A stretch of DNA of 64,000 nt from Butyrivibrio sp. AE3004 (lineage in GTDB: Bacteria; Bacillota; Clostridia; Lachnospirales; Lachnospiraceae): contig NZ_JNLQ01000002.1 in the NCBI RefSeq assembly GCF_000703165.1, forward strand, positions 1,612,001-1,676,000, written 5' to 3'. Under the pieces are notes generated by a model. That model searched no databases. It was not told the origin of the DNA and saw only the letters and a program-made list of their open reading frames with translations. Shown piece after piece: positions 37,350 through 45,934 of this stretch (position 1 is the stretch's first letter; every line of letters starts with the position of its first letter). The translations under genes were made by a program, and so were the position numbers.

Positions 37350-37925
37350 ATGGAATTCAGACAGGAACTCGAAACCGGATTACTTAAACCGATCGGTAAT
37401 ACAGAAAGCACTTTAAAAATTAAAGAAGTTGCTTCAAAATGTCGTCTTTTAAGAACTGAGAACGGTCTTAAGGTCGATCTTACTTATACAGGCCCTAACG
37501 CCAGCAAATATCTTCAGTATGTTGAGAAGCATCGTGAAGAGCTTACAAACTATCTTCTTCATCCTGATGATGCAGACCTTTACGAATGGATGGAAACCAG
37601 CCACCAGACCCCTATCACTCTTAAAAAGCATGAGAAAGAAAAGCTTATCCTTTATGTAAACTTTGATCCTGATACCATGAGACTTATGACAGGTATTGCT
37701 GATGAAAACATTACCATGAAACTCGGCACACCGCTTATGGATATTAACCTCAAAGAAATGACCAGGAATCAGTTCAAGCTTGCAATTTATGACATGCTTC
37801 TTCTTGCGGATGAGATTTCAATTGCCATGAACAATGTTGAGCTCAAGAAAATGGCTAATATTGAAATGGTTAAAACATATCTGGCAGAGATTTATGATCG
37901 TTTTCATGAAGGTCCGCTTGAATAA
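37350..37925 (+). CDS. Uncharacterised 191-residue cytosolic protein
   Basis: I do not recognise a family. It has a GGAGGAA site 8 nt before the ATG, and a good promoter and terminator, so it is a real monocistronic gene. The protein is soluble, with mixed alpha/beta character: N-terminal strands (LKVDLTYTG), a central charged region (LKKHEKEKLILYVNFD) and a C-terminal helical region (NQFKLAIYDMLLLADEISIAMNNVE) that ends acidic. No signal peptide, membrane segment or metal motif is seen. Its codon use looks slightly more C/G-rich at third positions than nearby genes, which could mean high expression. Confidence 0.8.
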   Translation: MEFRQELETGLLKPIGNTESTLKIKEVASKCRLLRTENGLKVDLTYTGPNASKYLQYVEKHREELTNYLLHPDDADLYEWMETSHQTPITLKKHEKEKLILYVNFDPDTMRLMTGIADENITMKLGTPLMDINLKEMTRNQFKLAIYDMLLLADEISIAMNNVELKKMANIEMVKTYLAEIYDRFHEGPLE

Positions 37926-37942
37926 ACAATTTTTACATTCAA

Positions 37943-37973
37943 AAAGGTTCGGATTTTTTATATCCGAACCTTT
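37943..37973. terminator. Bidirectional terminator between the 191-residue gene and the GNAT gene
   Basis: AAAGGTTCGGAT and ATCCGAACCTTT (37943-37954 and 37962-37973) form a 12-bp stem with a 7-nt T-rich loop. Short U-runs lie on both sides (CTTC after on plus; AAAAA before, i.e. TTTTT on minus). Confidence 0.88.
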
Positions 37974-37975
37974 CT

Positions 37976-38530
37976 TCATACATTCAGGAAAAATTCCTGT
38001 GCAGTTATTCTCATTAATGTTTCATTATAGTACTCTTTTAGCATCGAGTTAAATAAATGTACATTTCTATGATGATATTTCATACCACAGTTCTCTATAA
38101 CTCTTTTTGATTTTTCATTACCGTCAAAAAAGCCACACCATACAGCACTTAAACCTATTTCAACAAAGCTGTATCTTATAAGTTCAGATAGTGCCTCTGT
38201 AGCGTAACCATATCCCCAGTAGTCTCTTCCAAGCCAATACCCTATTTCTGCCTCATCCTCACGATTGATACCTCTTTTGGGAGAAGCTCCAATTCTGAGT
38301 CCTATACTTCCAACGACAATTTCCGTATTATCTCTCAGAGAAATAGCATACTCACCATCATCGGAAAGAATAGATCTGATAATTGCTTTGGAATAGTCAG
38401 AATCCCTATGAGGCATCCATCCGGCCCCTTTACCAATCACAGGATCACTTGCCATTTTGTATAAAATTTCAGCGTCTTGCTCCTTCCATTTTCGAAGAAG
38501 CAGACGCTCAGTTTTTATTGTATCAACCAA
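37976..38530 (-). CDS. GNAT N-acetyltransferase (RimJ/RimL type)
   Basis: 184 residues. It begins with TERLLLRKWKEQD, the usual RimJ/L start, and has GYWLGRDYWGYGYATEAL, the acetyl-CoA pyrophosphate loop region, and VIENCGMKY near the end. Its target is unknown; family members acetylate protein N-termini or small amines. The start is TTG 38530 with AGGAGA 10 nt upstream inside the proB end, giving 2 nt between the proB stop and this start. It is probably co-transcribed with proB. Confidence 0.85.
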   Translation of the reverse strand: MVDTIKTERLLLRKWKEQDAEILYKMASDPVIGKGAGWMPHRDSDYSKAIIRSILSDDGEYAISLRDNTEIVVGSIGLRIGASPKRGINREDEAEIGYWLGRDYWGYGYATEALSELIRYSFVEIGLSAVWCGFFDGNEKSKRVIENCGMKYHHRNVHLFNSMLKEYYNETLMRITAQEFFLNV

Positions 38531-38532
38531 AA

Positions 38533-39345
38533 TCAGTTGTTCTCCTTTGCAACGAACAGCGTTCCAACATGCTTTTTATTGATAATATCGTATAAATAGT
38601 CCGTGTTCTTACCATTGGTTATAAGAACATCTACACCTTTTGAGGTTGCAAGCTCAGCAGCCTGAAGCTTTGTTACCATTCCACCTGTTCCTCTGTTGGA
38701 ACCGCTTCCTTCAGCAAGCTTATATATTGTTTCATCTATATGTTCAACCCTGCTGATAAGCTTGGCATCAGGATATTTTGAGGGATTTTTATCATAAAAT
38801 CCTTCTATATCCGATAATATAATAAGCTTACATGCTCCGCAAAATACAGCAACTATTGCTGACAACATGTCATTATCCGAGAACAGCTTTTGATCTGATT
38901 CGATCTCCACATGGCTTACAGAGTCATTTTCGTTAACAATAGGAATTATGTGATTTTCCAAAAGCGCATCAAATGTATTTTTAAGGTTCTCTTTTCGAAT
39001 AGGATTCTCAACATCATCATTATCAAGAAGTATCTGTCCTACAAGTCTTCCGTATTCACCAAATAATTTGTCGTATAAATGCATCAGTTCACACTGTCCA
39101 ACCGAAGCAGCAGCCTGCTTCAATCTCAAATCCTTTGGTTTCTGTGAAAGCCTCATTTTGTTAGCCCCTACAGCAATAGCTCCTGAACTTACAAGTACAA
39201 CATCATACCCAAGGTTCTCTATTCCGGCTAATGCTCTGCAAAGTAAATCAATCTGGTGAATATTGATCCCACCGTTCTCATTTGTAATAGTAGACGTACC
39301 AACCTTTACAACTATACGCTCTTTTCTAATCTTCTTCTGGCTCAT
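38533..39345 (-). CDS. proB: Glutamate 5-kinase (no PUA domain)
   Basis: 270 residues. It phosphorylates glutamate in the first step of proline synthesis. Amino-acid kinase motifs are KVGTSTITNENGG at the start, SSGAIAVG and NENDSVS. It lacks the C-terminal PUA domain of the long E. coli type, as in many Firmicutes. It lies between a secreted-protein gene (18 nt) and a GNAT gene. The partner proA is at 17376, so proB and proA are not adjacent. Confidence 0.95.
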   Translation of the reverse strand: MSQKKIRKERIVVKVGTSTITNENGGINIHQIDLLCRALAGIENLGYDVVLVSSGAIAVGANKMRLSQKPKDLRLKQAAASVGQCELMHLYDKLFGEYGRLVGQILLDNDDVENPIRKENLKNTFDALLENHIIPIVNENDSVSHVEIESDQKLFSDNDMLSAIVAVFCGACKLIILSDIEGFYDKNPSKYPDAKLISRVEHIDETIYKLAEGSGSNRGTGGMVTKLQAAELATSKGVDVLITNGKNTDYLYDIINKKHVGTLFVAKENN

Positions 39346-39363
39346 AAATAATTCCTGTTCTGT

Positions 39364-40185
39364 TTAGTTATCTGTATCAACAATTCTGTTAAAGTAATAA
39401 TCAACGCAGCCTGTAGTATTGTTCTTTAAGTACTTATAATTCACACGGATAATTGTTGTTGAATACATGCTATCTTCACTTGTATTTTTGTTATCATGAA
39501 CTACAACCTGCTTCTCTCCGCTAAGAACAACCTTTTTATTATTTTTTACCTGTGTCCAGTAAAGAGTAGGTTCAACAATATTGCCGGCTGACACATTCTT
39601 GTATTTACCAACTTCTATCGATGTAAGTACATAGTTTTTAGACATGGTTACATTGATCTTACCCTTTGAAAGATCAGTAACGTAATTGGTACTTCCAAGA
39701 AATCCCGGCTTTGTTGAAAGCTCATGACCGGCATATGTTGCTTTCGCTATAGGAGTTGTTGCATTAATGAAGATAACATATTCCTGATCATCTACATGAA
39801 ACTTAAATTTATAAAGCTTAGCTTCCTTAGTATAAAAAGAGAAGCGGTATGTAACTTTGTCACTCTCTTCATCAATATGTCTGTATGTCTTTTTATATCT
39901 GAGTTTACTGCTGCACTTGATATTCTTTATCTTTGCATCCTCATCATTTATGGTAACAGACAGAACATTCTTCGCAAAAGAACCGGGTGTAATAGTAACC
40001 ATACTGTTTCCGGTCTCTTTATAAACAAGATTTCCCTTTTTATTTATTACCTGAGTAGTTTCACTGATATCTACTTTTGAAGCAGCATTAACACTGATTG
40101 AATTAGCCGGAACACCACCTACGATAAAGGCTGCGGCAAGAATTGATGCTATAATCCCCTTTAAACTTCTTCCCACTTTTTTCAT
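39364..40185 (-). CDS. Uncharacterised secreted protein
   Basis: 273 residues from ATG 40185, preceded by GGGAGG. A Sec signal peptide is clear: MKKVGRSLKG, a hydrophobic core and a cleavage site near VNA-AS at about residue 35. The mature part is beta-rich with Lys, Thr and Asn and short repeats of the type YRFSFYTKEAKLYKFKF. It could be one or two Ig-like beta sandwiches, but I cannot assign a family. I see no sorting signal or transmembrane anchor. Its own promoter lies 40 nt upstream and proB follows by 18 nt. Confidence 0.75.
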   Translation of the reverse strand: MKKVGRSLKGIIASILAAAFIVGGVPANSISVNAASKVDISETTQVINKKGNLVYKETGNSMVTITPGSFAKNVLSVTINDEDAKIKNIKCSSKLRYKKTYRHIDEESDKVTYRFSFYTKEAKLYKFKFHVDDQEYVIFINATTPIAKATYAGHELSTKPGFLGSTNYVTDLSKGKINVTMSKNYVLTSIEVGKYKNVSAGNIVEPTLYWTQVKNNKKVVLSGEKQVVVHDNKNTSEDSMYSTTIIRVNYKYLKNNTTGCVDYYFNRIVDTDN

Positions 40186-40226
40186 TTGATCCTCCCTTAT
40201 GAGCATATATTTTGTGTCTAAAGTAC

Positions 40227-40255
40227 ATTCTAACTACAAGTATATGTAATTGCAA
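40227..40255 (-). promoter_or_regulatory. Sigma-A promoter of the secreted-protein/proB gene group
   Basis: TTGCAA (40255-40250) and TAGAAT (40232-40227) are 17 nt apart on the minus strand, about 40 nt before the ATG at 40185. A second candidate (TTGATC, 16 nt, TATAGA) is seen at 40354-40327. Confidence 0.65.
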
Positions 40256-40369
40256 GGAAATTTGGCACTTTTCTATAAATGATATTTCCTCATATTTTTA
40301 CTTTATTCCTCTCGTGCGAGTGCGTATCTATAGCGGAGAGTTTTTATTGATCAACAATCTTCATTAATC

Positions 40370-40394
40370 TAAAAAGAGGACCTAGTGTCCTCTT
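40370..40394 (-). terminator. Terminator of ssrA
   Basis: AAGAGGAC and GTCCTCTT (40374-40381 and 40387-40394) form an 8-bp stem with loop CTAGT, followed on the minus strand by TTTTAG. It lies 6 nt after the tmRNA discriminator base. Confidence 0.85.
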
Positions 40395-40400
40395 ATTTAG

Positions 40401-40746
40401 TGGATTAGAGGGGAGTCGAACCCCTGTCCAAAAACCCATCCCCTGTCCTTCTACTGTCATAGCAGGCTATTGTGGCAAAGCCAATTCCCTCTCATAACCG
40501 GAAGTCTGCGCCCTAATATGAAAGGTAGCCCCTGATACGACCATAGCTACGGAGCAATCACCATGTCGTTTCCTGCAAAGTTGACGTCAGTTACTGAATG
40601 TGCAGGTGCACTCAGGCTGACGCGCCGCACTTAGGCAGCGAGTGCTAAATTATCTTCAGCGTTTATATTTAAGTTTGAGGTTTAACGCACCATCCTGCGG
40701 ACAGCTTCTCCAGCTTCAGAATCCCTGTCGAAACCTTTACTAACCC
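40401..40746 (-). ncRNA. ssrA: Transfer-messenger RNA
   Basis: 346 nt. The 5' end GGGTTAG pairs with the 3' CTAATCC (7-bp acceptor stem with one G-U), followed by a discriminator A; CCA is not encoded. GGTTTCGACAGGGA near the 5' end and the T-arm AGGGGTTCGACTCCCCT near the 3' end are the standard tRNA-like landmarks. The tag reading frame ends NAEDNLALAA and a TAA stop. The exact resume codon is uncertain. The RNA rescues stalled ribosomes with SmpB, encoded just upstream on the same strand, and marks the peptide for degradation. Confidence 0.97.
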
Positions 40747-40780
40747 TTATTAAATTGTACATGTGCATAAGCGCTATATT

Positions 40781-40809
40781 AGTATATAGGCATTTTAAGA
40801 TAAAATCAA
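40781..40809 (-). promoter_or_regulatory. Sigma-A promoter of ssrA
   Basis: TTGATT (40809-40804) and TATACT (40786-40781) are 17 nt apart on the minus strand. The tmRNA mature 5' end is at 40746, so a precursor of about 28 nt would be trimmed by RNase P. Confidence 0.75.
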
Positions 40810-40836
40810 CTAAACCGGTGGTATATTTTTATCTTA

Positions 40837-41301
40837 TTATCTAAGACTCACTTTATAATCTCTCATTGCCTCTCTTTGCTGATCTCTCTTAGCAGTAGTT
40901 TCTCTCTTGTCATATAGTTTCTTACCTTTTGCCAAACCAATCTGTACTTTAACCTTACCATGTTTAAAGTACACCTCAAGCGGAACAAGTGTATATCCCT
41001 GAGCCTGTGATGCCTGATCAAGCTTTCTGATTTCTGTCTTATGAAGAAGAAGTTTCCTCACTCTCAGTGGATCCTTATTAAAGATATTCCCCTTCTCATA
41101 CGGGCTGATATTCATCCCGCATATATAAGCTTCACCCTTATCAATGCTTACCCATGCCTCTTTTATGCTGCATTTTCCCTGCCTTAAGGATTTAACTTCC
41201 GTACCCGCAAGTGAGATACCTGCCTCATATTTTTCTTCTATAAAATAATCATGAAAAGCTTTTTTATTATTTGCAATTAGTTTAATGCTGTCATCGGCCA
41301 T
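40837..41301 (-). CDS. smpB: SsrA-binding protein
   Basis: 154 residues, usual size. SmpB binds tmRNA and mimics the missing anticodon arm in the ribosome. Motifs: an N-terminal [30 protein letters not shown], and a basic C-terminal tail [17 protein letters not shown] that enters the mRNA channel. It lies 12 nt after rnr and about 90 nt before ssrA. This rnr-smpB-ssrA order is common, and RNase R helps degrade mRNA of stalled complexes. Confidence 0.97.
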   Translation of the reverse strand: MADDSIKLIANNKKAFHDYFIEEKYEAGISLAGTEVKSLRQGKCSIKEAWVSIDKGEAYICGMNISPYEKGNIFNKDPLRVRKLLLHKTEIRKLDQASQAQGYTLVPLEVYFKHGKVKVQIGLAKGKKLYDKRETTAKRDQQREAMRDYKVSLR

Positions 41302-41313
41302 TGTAGTCTATCC

Positions 41314-43797
41314 TCATTTTTTCTTCTTTTTCCTTTTTCCCTGAACACTTCTTGCTGCTTTAGAAGTAGCGGACTTTTTATATTTATGCACTTTATATAC
41401 TTTTCTACCACTCTCGGTAGTTTCTTTGTCACCACCTTTTTTTGCTGCTTTTTCTTTTGATTTGCTTTTCTTTTTTAGAGCAGCTATTTCTTTAAGTATT
41501 TCTTTTTCTCTCTTTTTCTTTGACTTTTCAGCACCCTTAGAATGTTTATGCTTTTTTTCTTCTTTCGCAATTTGTTTAATATCATCCTTATCGCTATCAA
41601 GTGCTTCAAGTGACAATTTAGAGATCTTTGCAGCTCTCAATTTTGCAGGTGTCTTTTTTTCAGATTTTAGGTTTTTCTTTAATTTATCACCTTTGATTGA
41701 TTTCTTATCCTTATTTTTATGTTTTTTTCCTTTCACAAGCTTGATGCGGCCTTTATCATCTTCTTCATAATAATCTTCTTCATAATAATCCTCTTCAAAA
41801 GAGTCATCATACTCACTTGTATCCTGAGCAAAGTCATCATCTGATACCATTCTGAAGTCTATAGTTTTGCTAAGCCTATCGGTATCATGCACTCTGACCT
41901 TCACAGTCTGTCCAAGTGTATATATTTTTCCTGTTCGTTCTCCGACAAGTCTGTAATTTCCTTCGTCAAATATATAGAAATCGTCTTCCATGGTAGCTGC
42001 AGGGACCATACCTTCACAGGTATTTGGCAGTTCAACAAACATTCCCCATCCTGTTACTCCGGACACTACTCCTTCAAAGACTTCACCAATATGTGATTCC
42101 ATATACTGCGCTTTTTTTAATTTATCTGTTTCTCGTTCAGCTTCCTCAGCTCTTCTTTCTGTATCAGAAGAATGTTTTGCTACCTCTTCAAGTATGCCCT
42201 GATAATGCTTTATCTTTTCATTGTCCATTCTTCCGCGCAGATAATCTTTAATAATTCTATGAATCTGCAAATCCGGGTAACGTCTTATGGGAGATGTAAA
42301 ATGGCAATAGTATTTACAAGCAAGTCCATAATGTCCAAGGCACTCAGTACTGTATTTTGCCTGCATCATGCTGCGAAGTGCAATTCTGCTGATTACAGCT
42401 TCTTCCTCAGTGCCCTCAATCTTGTCCAAAAGCTTTTGAATTTCAGACGGCCTAATCTCATCTGCTTTTGTATTAAGATGTAGCCCGAGCCTTGATATAA
42501 AAGCATTCAAATTAGCTATTTTTTCCATATCAGGCTGCTCATGAACACGATAAACAAACGGTGACTGCATCCAGAAGAAATGTTCTGCTACCGTTTCATT
42601 AGCTGCAAGCATAAAACTTTCAATCATAGTTGTGGCCGTATTTGCCAGCCTTAACTTTATATCCAGAGGATTACCGTCTTTATCAAGAATAATTTTAGCT
42701 TCAGGAAAATCAAAATCAATTGCTCCGCGCTTTTTTCTTTTTGTTTTAAGTATTTCAGAAAGCTCAGCCATATCTTTAAACATTGGCACAAGCTCTTTAT
42801 ACTTTTCTAACTCTTCTTCGTTTTCATCCTCTAAAATAGCTGCAACAGAAGTATATGTCATTCTCTCATTAACATTTATTACCGTCTCAGCTATCTTATG
42901 AGAAATAACTGCACCGTTTGCGTCAATATCCATCAGGCAGCTTAAAGCTAATCTGTCTTCACCGTGATTTAATGAACATATTCCGTTACTTAGTTTATGC
43001 GGAAGCATGGGTATAACTCTGTCAACAAGATAGACACTGGTCCCTCTTTTCAAAGCTTCCCGATCAAGCGCAGAACCTTCCTGGACATAATTAGTTACAT
43101 CTGCTATATGCACCCCAAGATGATATATCCCATTTTCGACCGTTAATGAAACAGCATCATCCAAGTCCTTTGCATCCTCGCCGTCAATAGTAACCATCTG
43201 AACATCTCTCAAATCAAGTCTTCCCTGATAATCACCTTCAATCAGATGATCCTTGCATTTTTCAGCCTGATTCATTACCTTTTCAGGAAAACTATGAGGA
43301 AGATCAAAGCCTTCTACTATTGAAAGAATATCAACTCCGGGGTCGTTAATATTACCTATTATATCGGAAATCTTACCTTCCGGTTTTCTATCCTTCACCG
43401 GGTCACCATAAAAAGTTATGGATACAACAACCTTATCCCCTGTTACAGCGCCTTTAGAGTGCTCTTTTAAAACAAAAATATCCTGAGTGAATTTTAGATT
43501 ATCAGGTATAACAAATCCAAAGGTATGCCCATCCTGATAAGTACCTACGATTTTATCAATAGCCCTTACCAGTATATTTACAACCCGTCCTTCATCTCTC
43601 ATTCCTCCGTTTTTCTCTTTTTCGTAGGTAACAACAACTTCAACTGTGTCGCCCTGGAAAGCGCCACCTGTATATTCTTCGGGAATAAAGATATCATCCT
43701 CTCTTCCCTCAACCTCAACAAATCCAAAGCCTCTCTGATTGGATATAAAAGTACCTGTAATATTCTGTTTTTTTGTCATTATTTTCTTTTTGCTCAT
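41314..43797 (-). CDS. rnr: Ribonuclease R
   Basis: 827 residues. A 3'-to-5' exoribonuclease that degrades structured RNA and non-stop mRNA. Cold-shock-type domains lie at the N-terminus (GFGFVEVEGRED), then RNB with DGEDAKDLDDAVSL and the acidic metal site, and an S1 domain (about 620-690; GEVFEGVVSGVTGWGMFVEL). The C-terminal roughly 135 residues are extremely rich in Lys with Asp/Glu (SKLSLEALDS; KKKSKSKEKAAKKGG), longer than the basic tail of E. coli RNase R. The start MSKKK has only a distant GGAG; another ATG lies six codons in. Confidence 0.95.
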   Translation of the reverse strand: MSKKKIMTKKQNITGTFISNQRGFGFVEVEGREDDIFIPEEYTGGAFQGDTVEVVVTYEKEKNGGMRDEGRVVNILVRAIDKIVGTYQDGHTFGFVIPDNLKFTQDIFVLKEHSKGAVTGDKVVVSITFYGDPVKDRKPEGKISDIIGNINDPGVDILSIVEGFDLPHSFPEKVMNQAEKCKDHLIEGDYQGRLDLRDVQMVTIDGEDAKDLDDAVSLTVENGIYHLGVHIADVTNYVQEGSALDREALKRGTSVYLVDRVIPMLPHKLSNGICSLNHGEDRLALSCLMDIDANGAVISHKIAETVINVNERMTYTSVAAILEDENEEELEKYKELVPMFKDMAELSEILKTKRKKRGAIDFDFPEAKIILDKDGNPLDIKLRLANTATTMIESFMLAANETVAEHFFWMQSPFVYRVHEQPDMEKIANLNAFISRLGLHLNTKADEIRPSEIQKLLDKIEGTEEEAVISRIALRSMMQAKYSTECLGHYGLACKYYCHFTSPIRRYPDLQIHRIIKDYLRGRMDNEKIKHYQGILEEVAKHSSDTERRAEEAERETDKLKKAQYMESHIGEVFEGVVSGVTGWGMFVELPNTCEGMVPAATMEDDFYIFDEGNYRLVGERTGKIYTLGQTVKVRVHDTDRLSKTIDFRMVSDDDFAQDTSEYDDSFEEDYYEEDYYEEDDKGRIKLVKGKKHKNKDKKSIKGDKLKKNLKSEKKTPAKLRAAKISKLSLEALDSDKDDIKQIAKEEKKHKHSKGAEKSKKKREKEILKEIAALKKKSKSKEKAAKKGGDKETTESGRKVYKVHKYKKSATSKAARSVQGKRKKKKK

Positions 43798-43855
43798 AAT
43801 AGTATTCTTACTCCAATTTGATAATCCGAAAGACTTTTAAATAGTTTTACAAAGT

Positions 43856-43885
43856 GAAAAAAGGGCACTCTTTGCGAGTGCCCTT
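43856..43885 (-). terminator. Terminator of secG
   Basis: AAGGGCACTC and GAGTGCCCTT (43861-43870 and 43876-43885) form a 10-bp stem with loop TTTGC. TTTTTTCAC follows on the minus strand, 18 nt after the secG stop. Confidence 0.9.
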
Positions 43886-43903
43886 CAAGATAAATACCGT
43901 TGT

Positions 43904-44146
43904 TTAAAATACAGTCATATTCAGTACAACACTAAGAACGATAAAGAGTACTGATAATACGATTGTAATTTTCTTAAGAACTCCCTCTTTGGAACGACCC
44001 TTAATCTTGCCCCAATAAGTAGTCTCCGCAAATCCCTGAATAGCACCAAGTCCCTGTGTCTTACCCTCCTGAGCAAGTACAAGTGTAACAAGTGCGACAC
44101 AATCAATAATAAAAATAATTGCCAAAACAATTTTCAACGCTGCCAC
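43904..44146 (-). CDS. secG: Preprotein translocase subunit SecG
   Basis: 80 residues with two transmembrane helices (about 5-24 and 55-76) around the conserved loop VLAQEGKTQGLGAIQGF. It stabilises the SecYEG channel. The start is GTG at 44146 with AGGAGG 7 nt upstream. It has its own promoter and terminator, but lies next to rnr-smpB-ssrA, a frequent arrangement in Firmicutes (secG-rnr-smpB-ssrA). Confidence 0.95.
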   Translation of the reverse strand: MAALKIVLAIIFIIDCVALVTLVLAQEGKTQGLGAIQGFAETTYWGKIKGRSKEGVLKKITIVLSVLFIVLSVVLNMTVF

Positions 44147-44184
44147 AAAAACACCCTCCTAAAATAATTCACAAATACATGTTA

Positions 44185-44213
44185 AAGATAACATAATTTT
44201 TGCTAAAAATCAA
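44185..44213 (-). promoter_or_regulatory. Sigma-A promoter of secG
   Basis: TTGATT (44213-44208) and TATCTT (44190-44185) are 17 nt apart on the minus strand. The GTG is at 44146. Confidence 0.65.
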
Positions 44214-44255
44214 CAAGTATTGTTTTATTGATGCTACAGATTATTAAAATCTGAT

Positions 44256-45803
44256 TTACTTTTTAATAAGAAGAGACTTGCCTGTCATTTCAGCGGGTTG
44301 CTCATATCCCATACACTCAATAAGAGTAGGAATAATATCTGCAAGACAACCGCCCTCACGAAGTGTATACGCAGGATCATAGTTTACAAGAATAAACGGA
44401 ACAGGATTTGTTGTATGAGCTGTAAAAGGCTCACCTGTCTCATAATCAATCATCATATCAGCGTTACCATGATCTGCACAAATGAACATTGTGCCATTCT
44501 TAGCTTTTACTGCTTCAACGATTTTGCCAACACATTCGTCAACAGTCTCAACAGCCTTAACAGCTGCGTCGATAACACCTGTATGACCTACCATGTCAGG
44601 ATTAGCAAAATTAGTTACAACTACATCATATTTATCAGAGTTTATTGCTTCAAGCACTCTGTCACAAACTTCAGGTGCACTCATCTGAGGCTTAAGATCA
44701 TATGTAGGAACATCCTTAGGGCTGTTTACAAGAATTCTGTCCTCGCCCTCATTGGGTTCCTCAACACCGCCGTTAAAGAAGAATGTTACATGCGCATATT
44801 TCTCAGTTTCAGCTATACGAGCCTGCTTCATTCCCTTAGCTGCAAGCCATTCGCCAAAGGTATTATTAAGAAGAACCTTCTTAAATGCAATCTCCTTATT
44901 AGGAATGAGCGGATCGTAATCCGTAAAGCATACATATGTAGTATTGATGCGTGTCCCTCTGTCAAACTTATCAAAATCATCATCACAGAAGCAGTGAGTG
45001 ATTTCTCTTGCTCTGTCAGGACGGAAATTGAAGAAAATGATTGAATCATTATCTTTGATAGTTGCAGTAGGTGCACCATCTTTCATAATAACTGTAGGAA
45101 TAACGAACTCATCAGTCTTACCATCCTTGTATGTCTGAACCATGCACTCATGTGCGCTATCAGCTTTGTTACCCTCGCCCTTAGTCATTGCATCATATGC
45201 AATCTTCACACGGTCGTAGTTGTTATCTCTATCCATAGCATAGTATCTTCCGGAAATAGTAGCCACTTCACCGACACCTATTTCTTTCATTTTGTCCTCA
45301 AGCTGCTGAACAAAATCAATTCCTGATTCCGGCGGTGTATCACGTCCATCAAGGAAGCAATGAACATACACCTTGTTAAGACCATTTTTCTTTGCAAGTT
45401 CAAGAAGTCCATAGATATGTGTAATATGACTGTGAACTCCACCATCACTTACAAGTCCGTACATATGAAGAGCCGAGTCATTCTTCTTGCAGTTGTCAAT
45501 TGCAGCCATAAGTCCTTCATTTGTAAAGAAATCGCCATCCTCAATTGACTTTGTAATTCTTGTAAGTTCCTGGTAAACGATACGTCCGGCACCCATATTC
45601 ATATGTCCGACTTCAGAATTTCCCATCTGTCCGTCAGGAAGACCTACAGCAAGTCCGCTTGCATTACCTCTTACATAAGGATACTCCTTCATAAGACCAT
45701 CAAGAACTGGTGTATTTGCCATTGCTATGGCATTTCCTTTCGGATTATCATTAATTCCGAATCCGTCCATAATTAATAAAACTGTTGGTTTAGAACCCTG
45801 CAT
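44256..45803 (-). CDS. gpmI: 2,3-bisphosphoglycerate-independent phosphoglycerate mutase
   Basis: 515 residues. It interconverts 3- and 2-phosphoglycerate with Mn2+. The phosphoserine is in QMGNSEVGHMNMGAGR, and metal-binding residues are in LIMDGFG, CADHGNADMM and the preceding HTG. The length is normal. ATG with GGAGG 8 nt upstream. It is the only glycolytic gene in the window. Confidence 0.97.
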   Translation of the reverse strand: MQGSKPTVLLIMDGFGINDNPKGNAIAMANTPVLDGLMKEYPYVRGNASGLAVGLPDGQMGNSEVGHMNMGAGRIVYQELTRITKSIEDGDFFTNEGLMAAIDNCKKNDSALHMYGLVSDGGVHSHITHIYGLLELAKKNGLNKVYVHCFLDGRDTPPESGIDFVQQLEDKMKEIGVGEVATISGRYYAMDRDNNYDRVKIAYDAMTKGEGNKADSAHECMVQTYKDGKTDEFVIPTVIMKDGAPTATIKDNDSIIFFNFRPDRAREITHCFCDDDFDKFDRGTRINTTYVCFTDYDPLIPNKEIAFKKVLLNNTFGEWLAAKGMKQARIAETEKYAHVTFFFNGGVEEPNEGEDRILVNSPKDVPTYDLKPQMSAPEVCDRVLEAINSDKYDVVVTNFANPDMVGHTGVIDAAVKAVETVDECVGKIVEAVKAKNGTMFICADHGNADMMIDYETGEPFTAHTTNPVPFILVNYDPAYTLREGGCLADIIPTLIECMGYEQPAEMTGKSLLIKK

Positions 45804-45847
45804 ATTATTGCCTCCATTGTATAAAAATAATGCTTATATATATATAG

Positions 45848-45904
45848 AAAATAAGCGATTAATCGGTTTCCACAAAGTAGTATACCCATAAATCGCTTAT
45901 TTTT
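45848..45904 (-). terminator. Inverted repeat after the M16 operon, with the gpmI promoter inside
   Basis: AAAATAAGCGATT (45848-45860) and AATCGCTTATTTT (45891-45903) are perfect complements of 13 bp around a 30-nt loop. On the minus strand the repeat is followed by CTATATATATA rather than a pure T-run. It lies 31 nt after the 326-residue gene stop and could end its transcript. The gpmI promoter lies within it. Confidence 0.55.
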
Positions 45905-45907
45905 CAA
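45879..45907 (-). promoter_or_regulatory. Sigma-A promoter of gpmI
   Basis: TTGAAA (45907-45902) and TATACT (45884-45879) are 17 nt apart on the minus strand. The spacer is largely the upstream arm of the inverted repeat, and the other arm falls in the gpmI leader. Confidence 0.68.
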
Positions 45908-45934
45908 ATAAACTTTTTCTATATGCTATTTTGA

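Noticed and set aside
40300..40370. Possible small RNA or second terminator with CTCTC/GAGAG arms next to ssrA
   Set aside because: The stem is only 5 bp with a long loop; I keep only a weak second promoter candidate for the secreted-protein gene.
44298..45044. 248-residue plus-strand ORF opposite gpmI
   Set aside because: Cys/Ile/Asn-rich shadow translation of a well-supported gpmI gene; no ribosome site or family resemblance.
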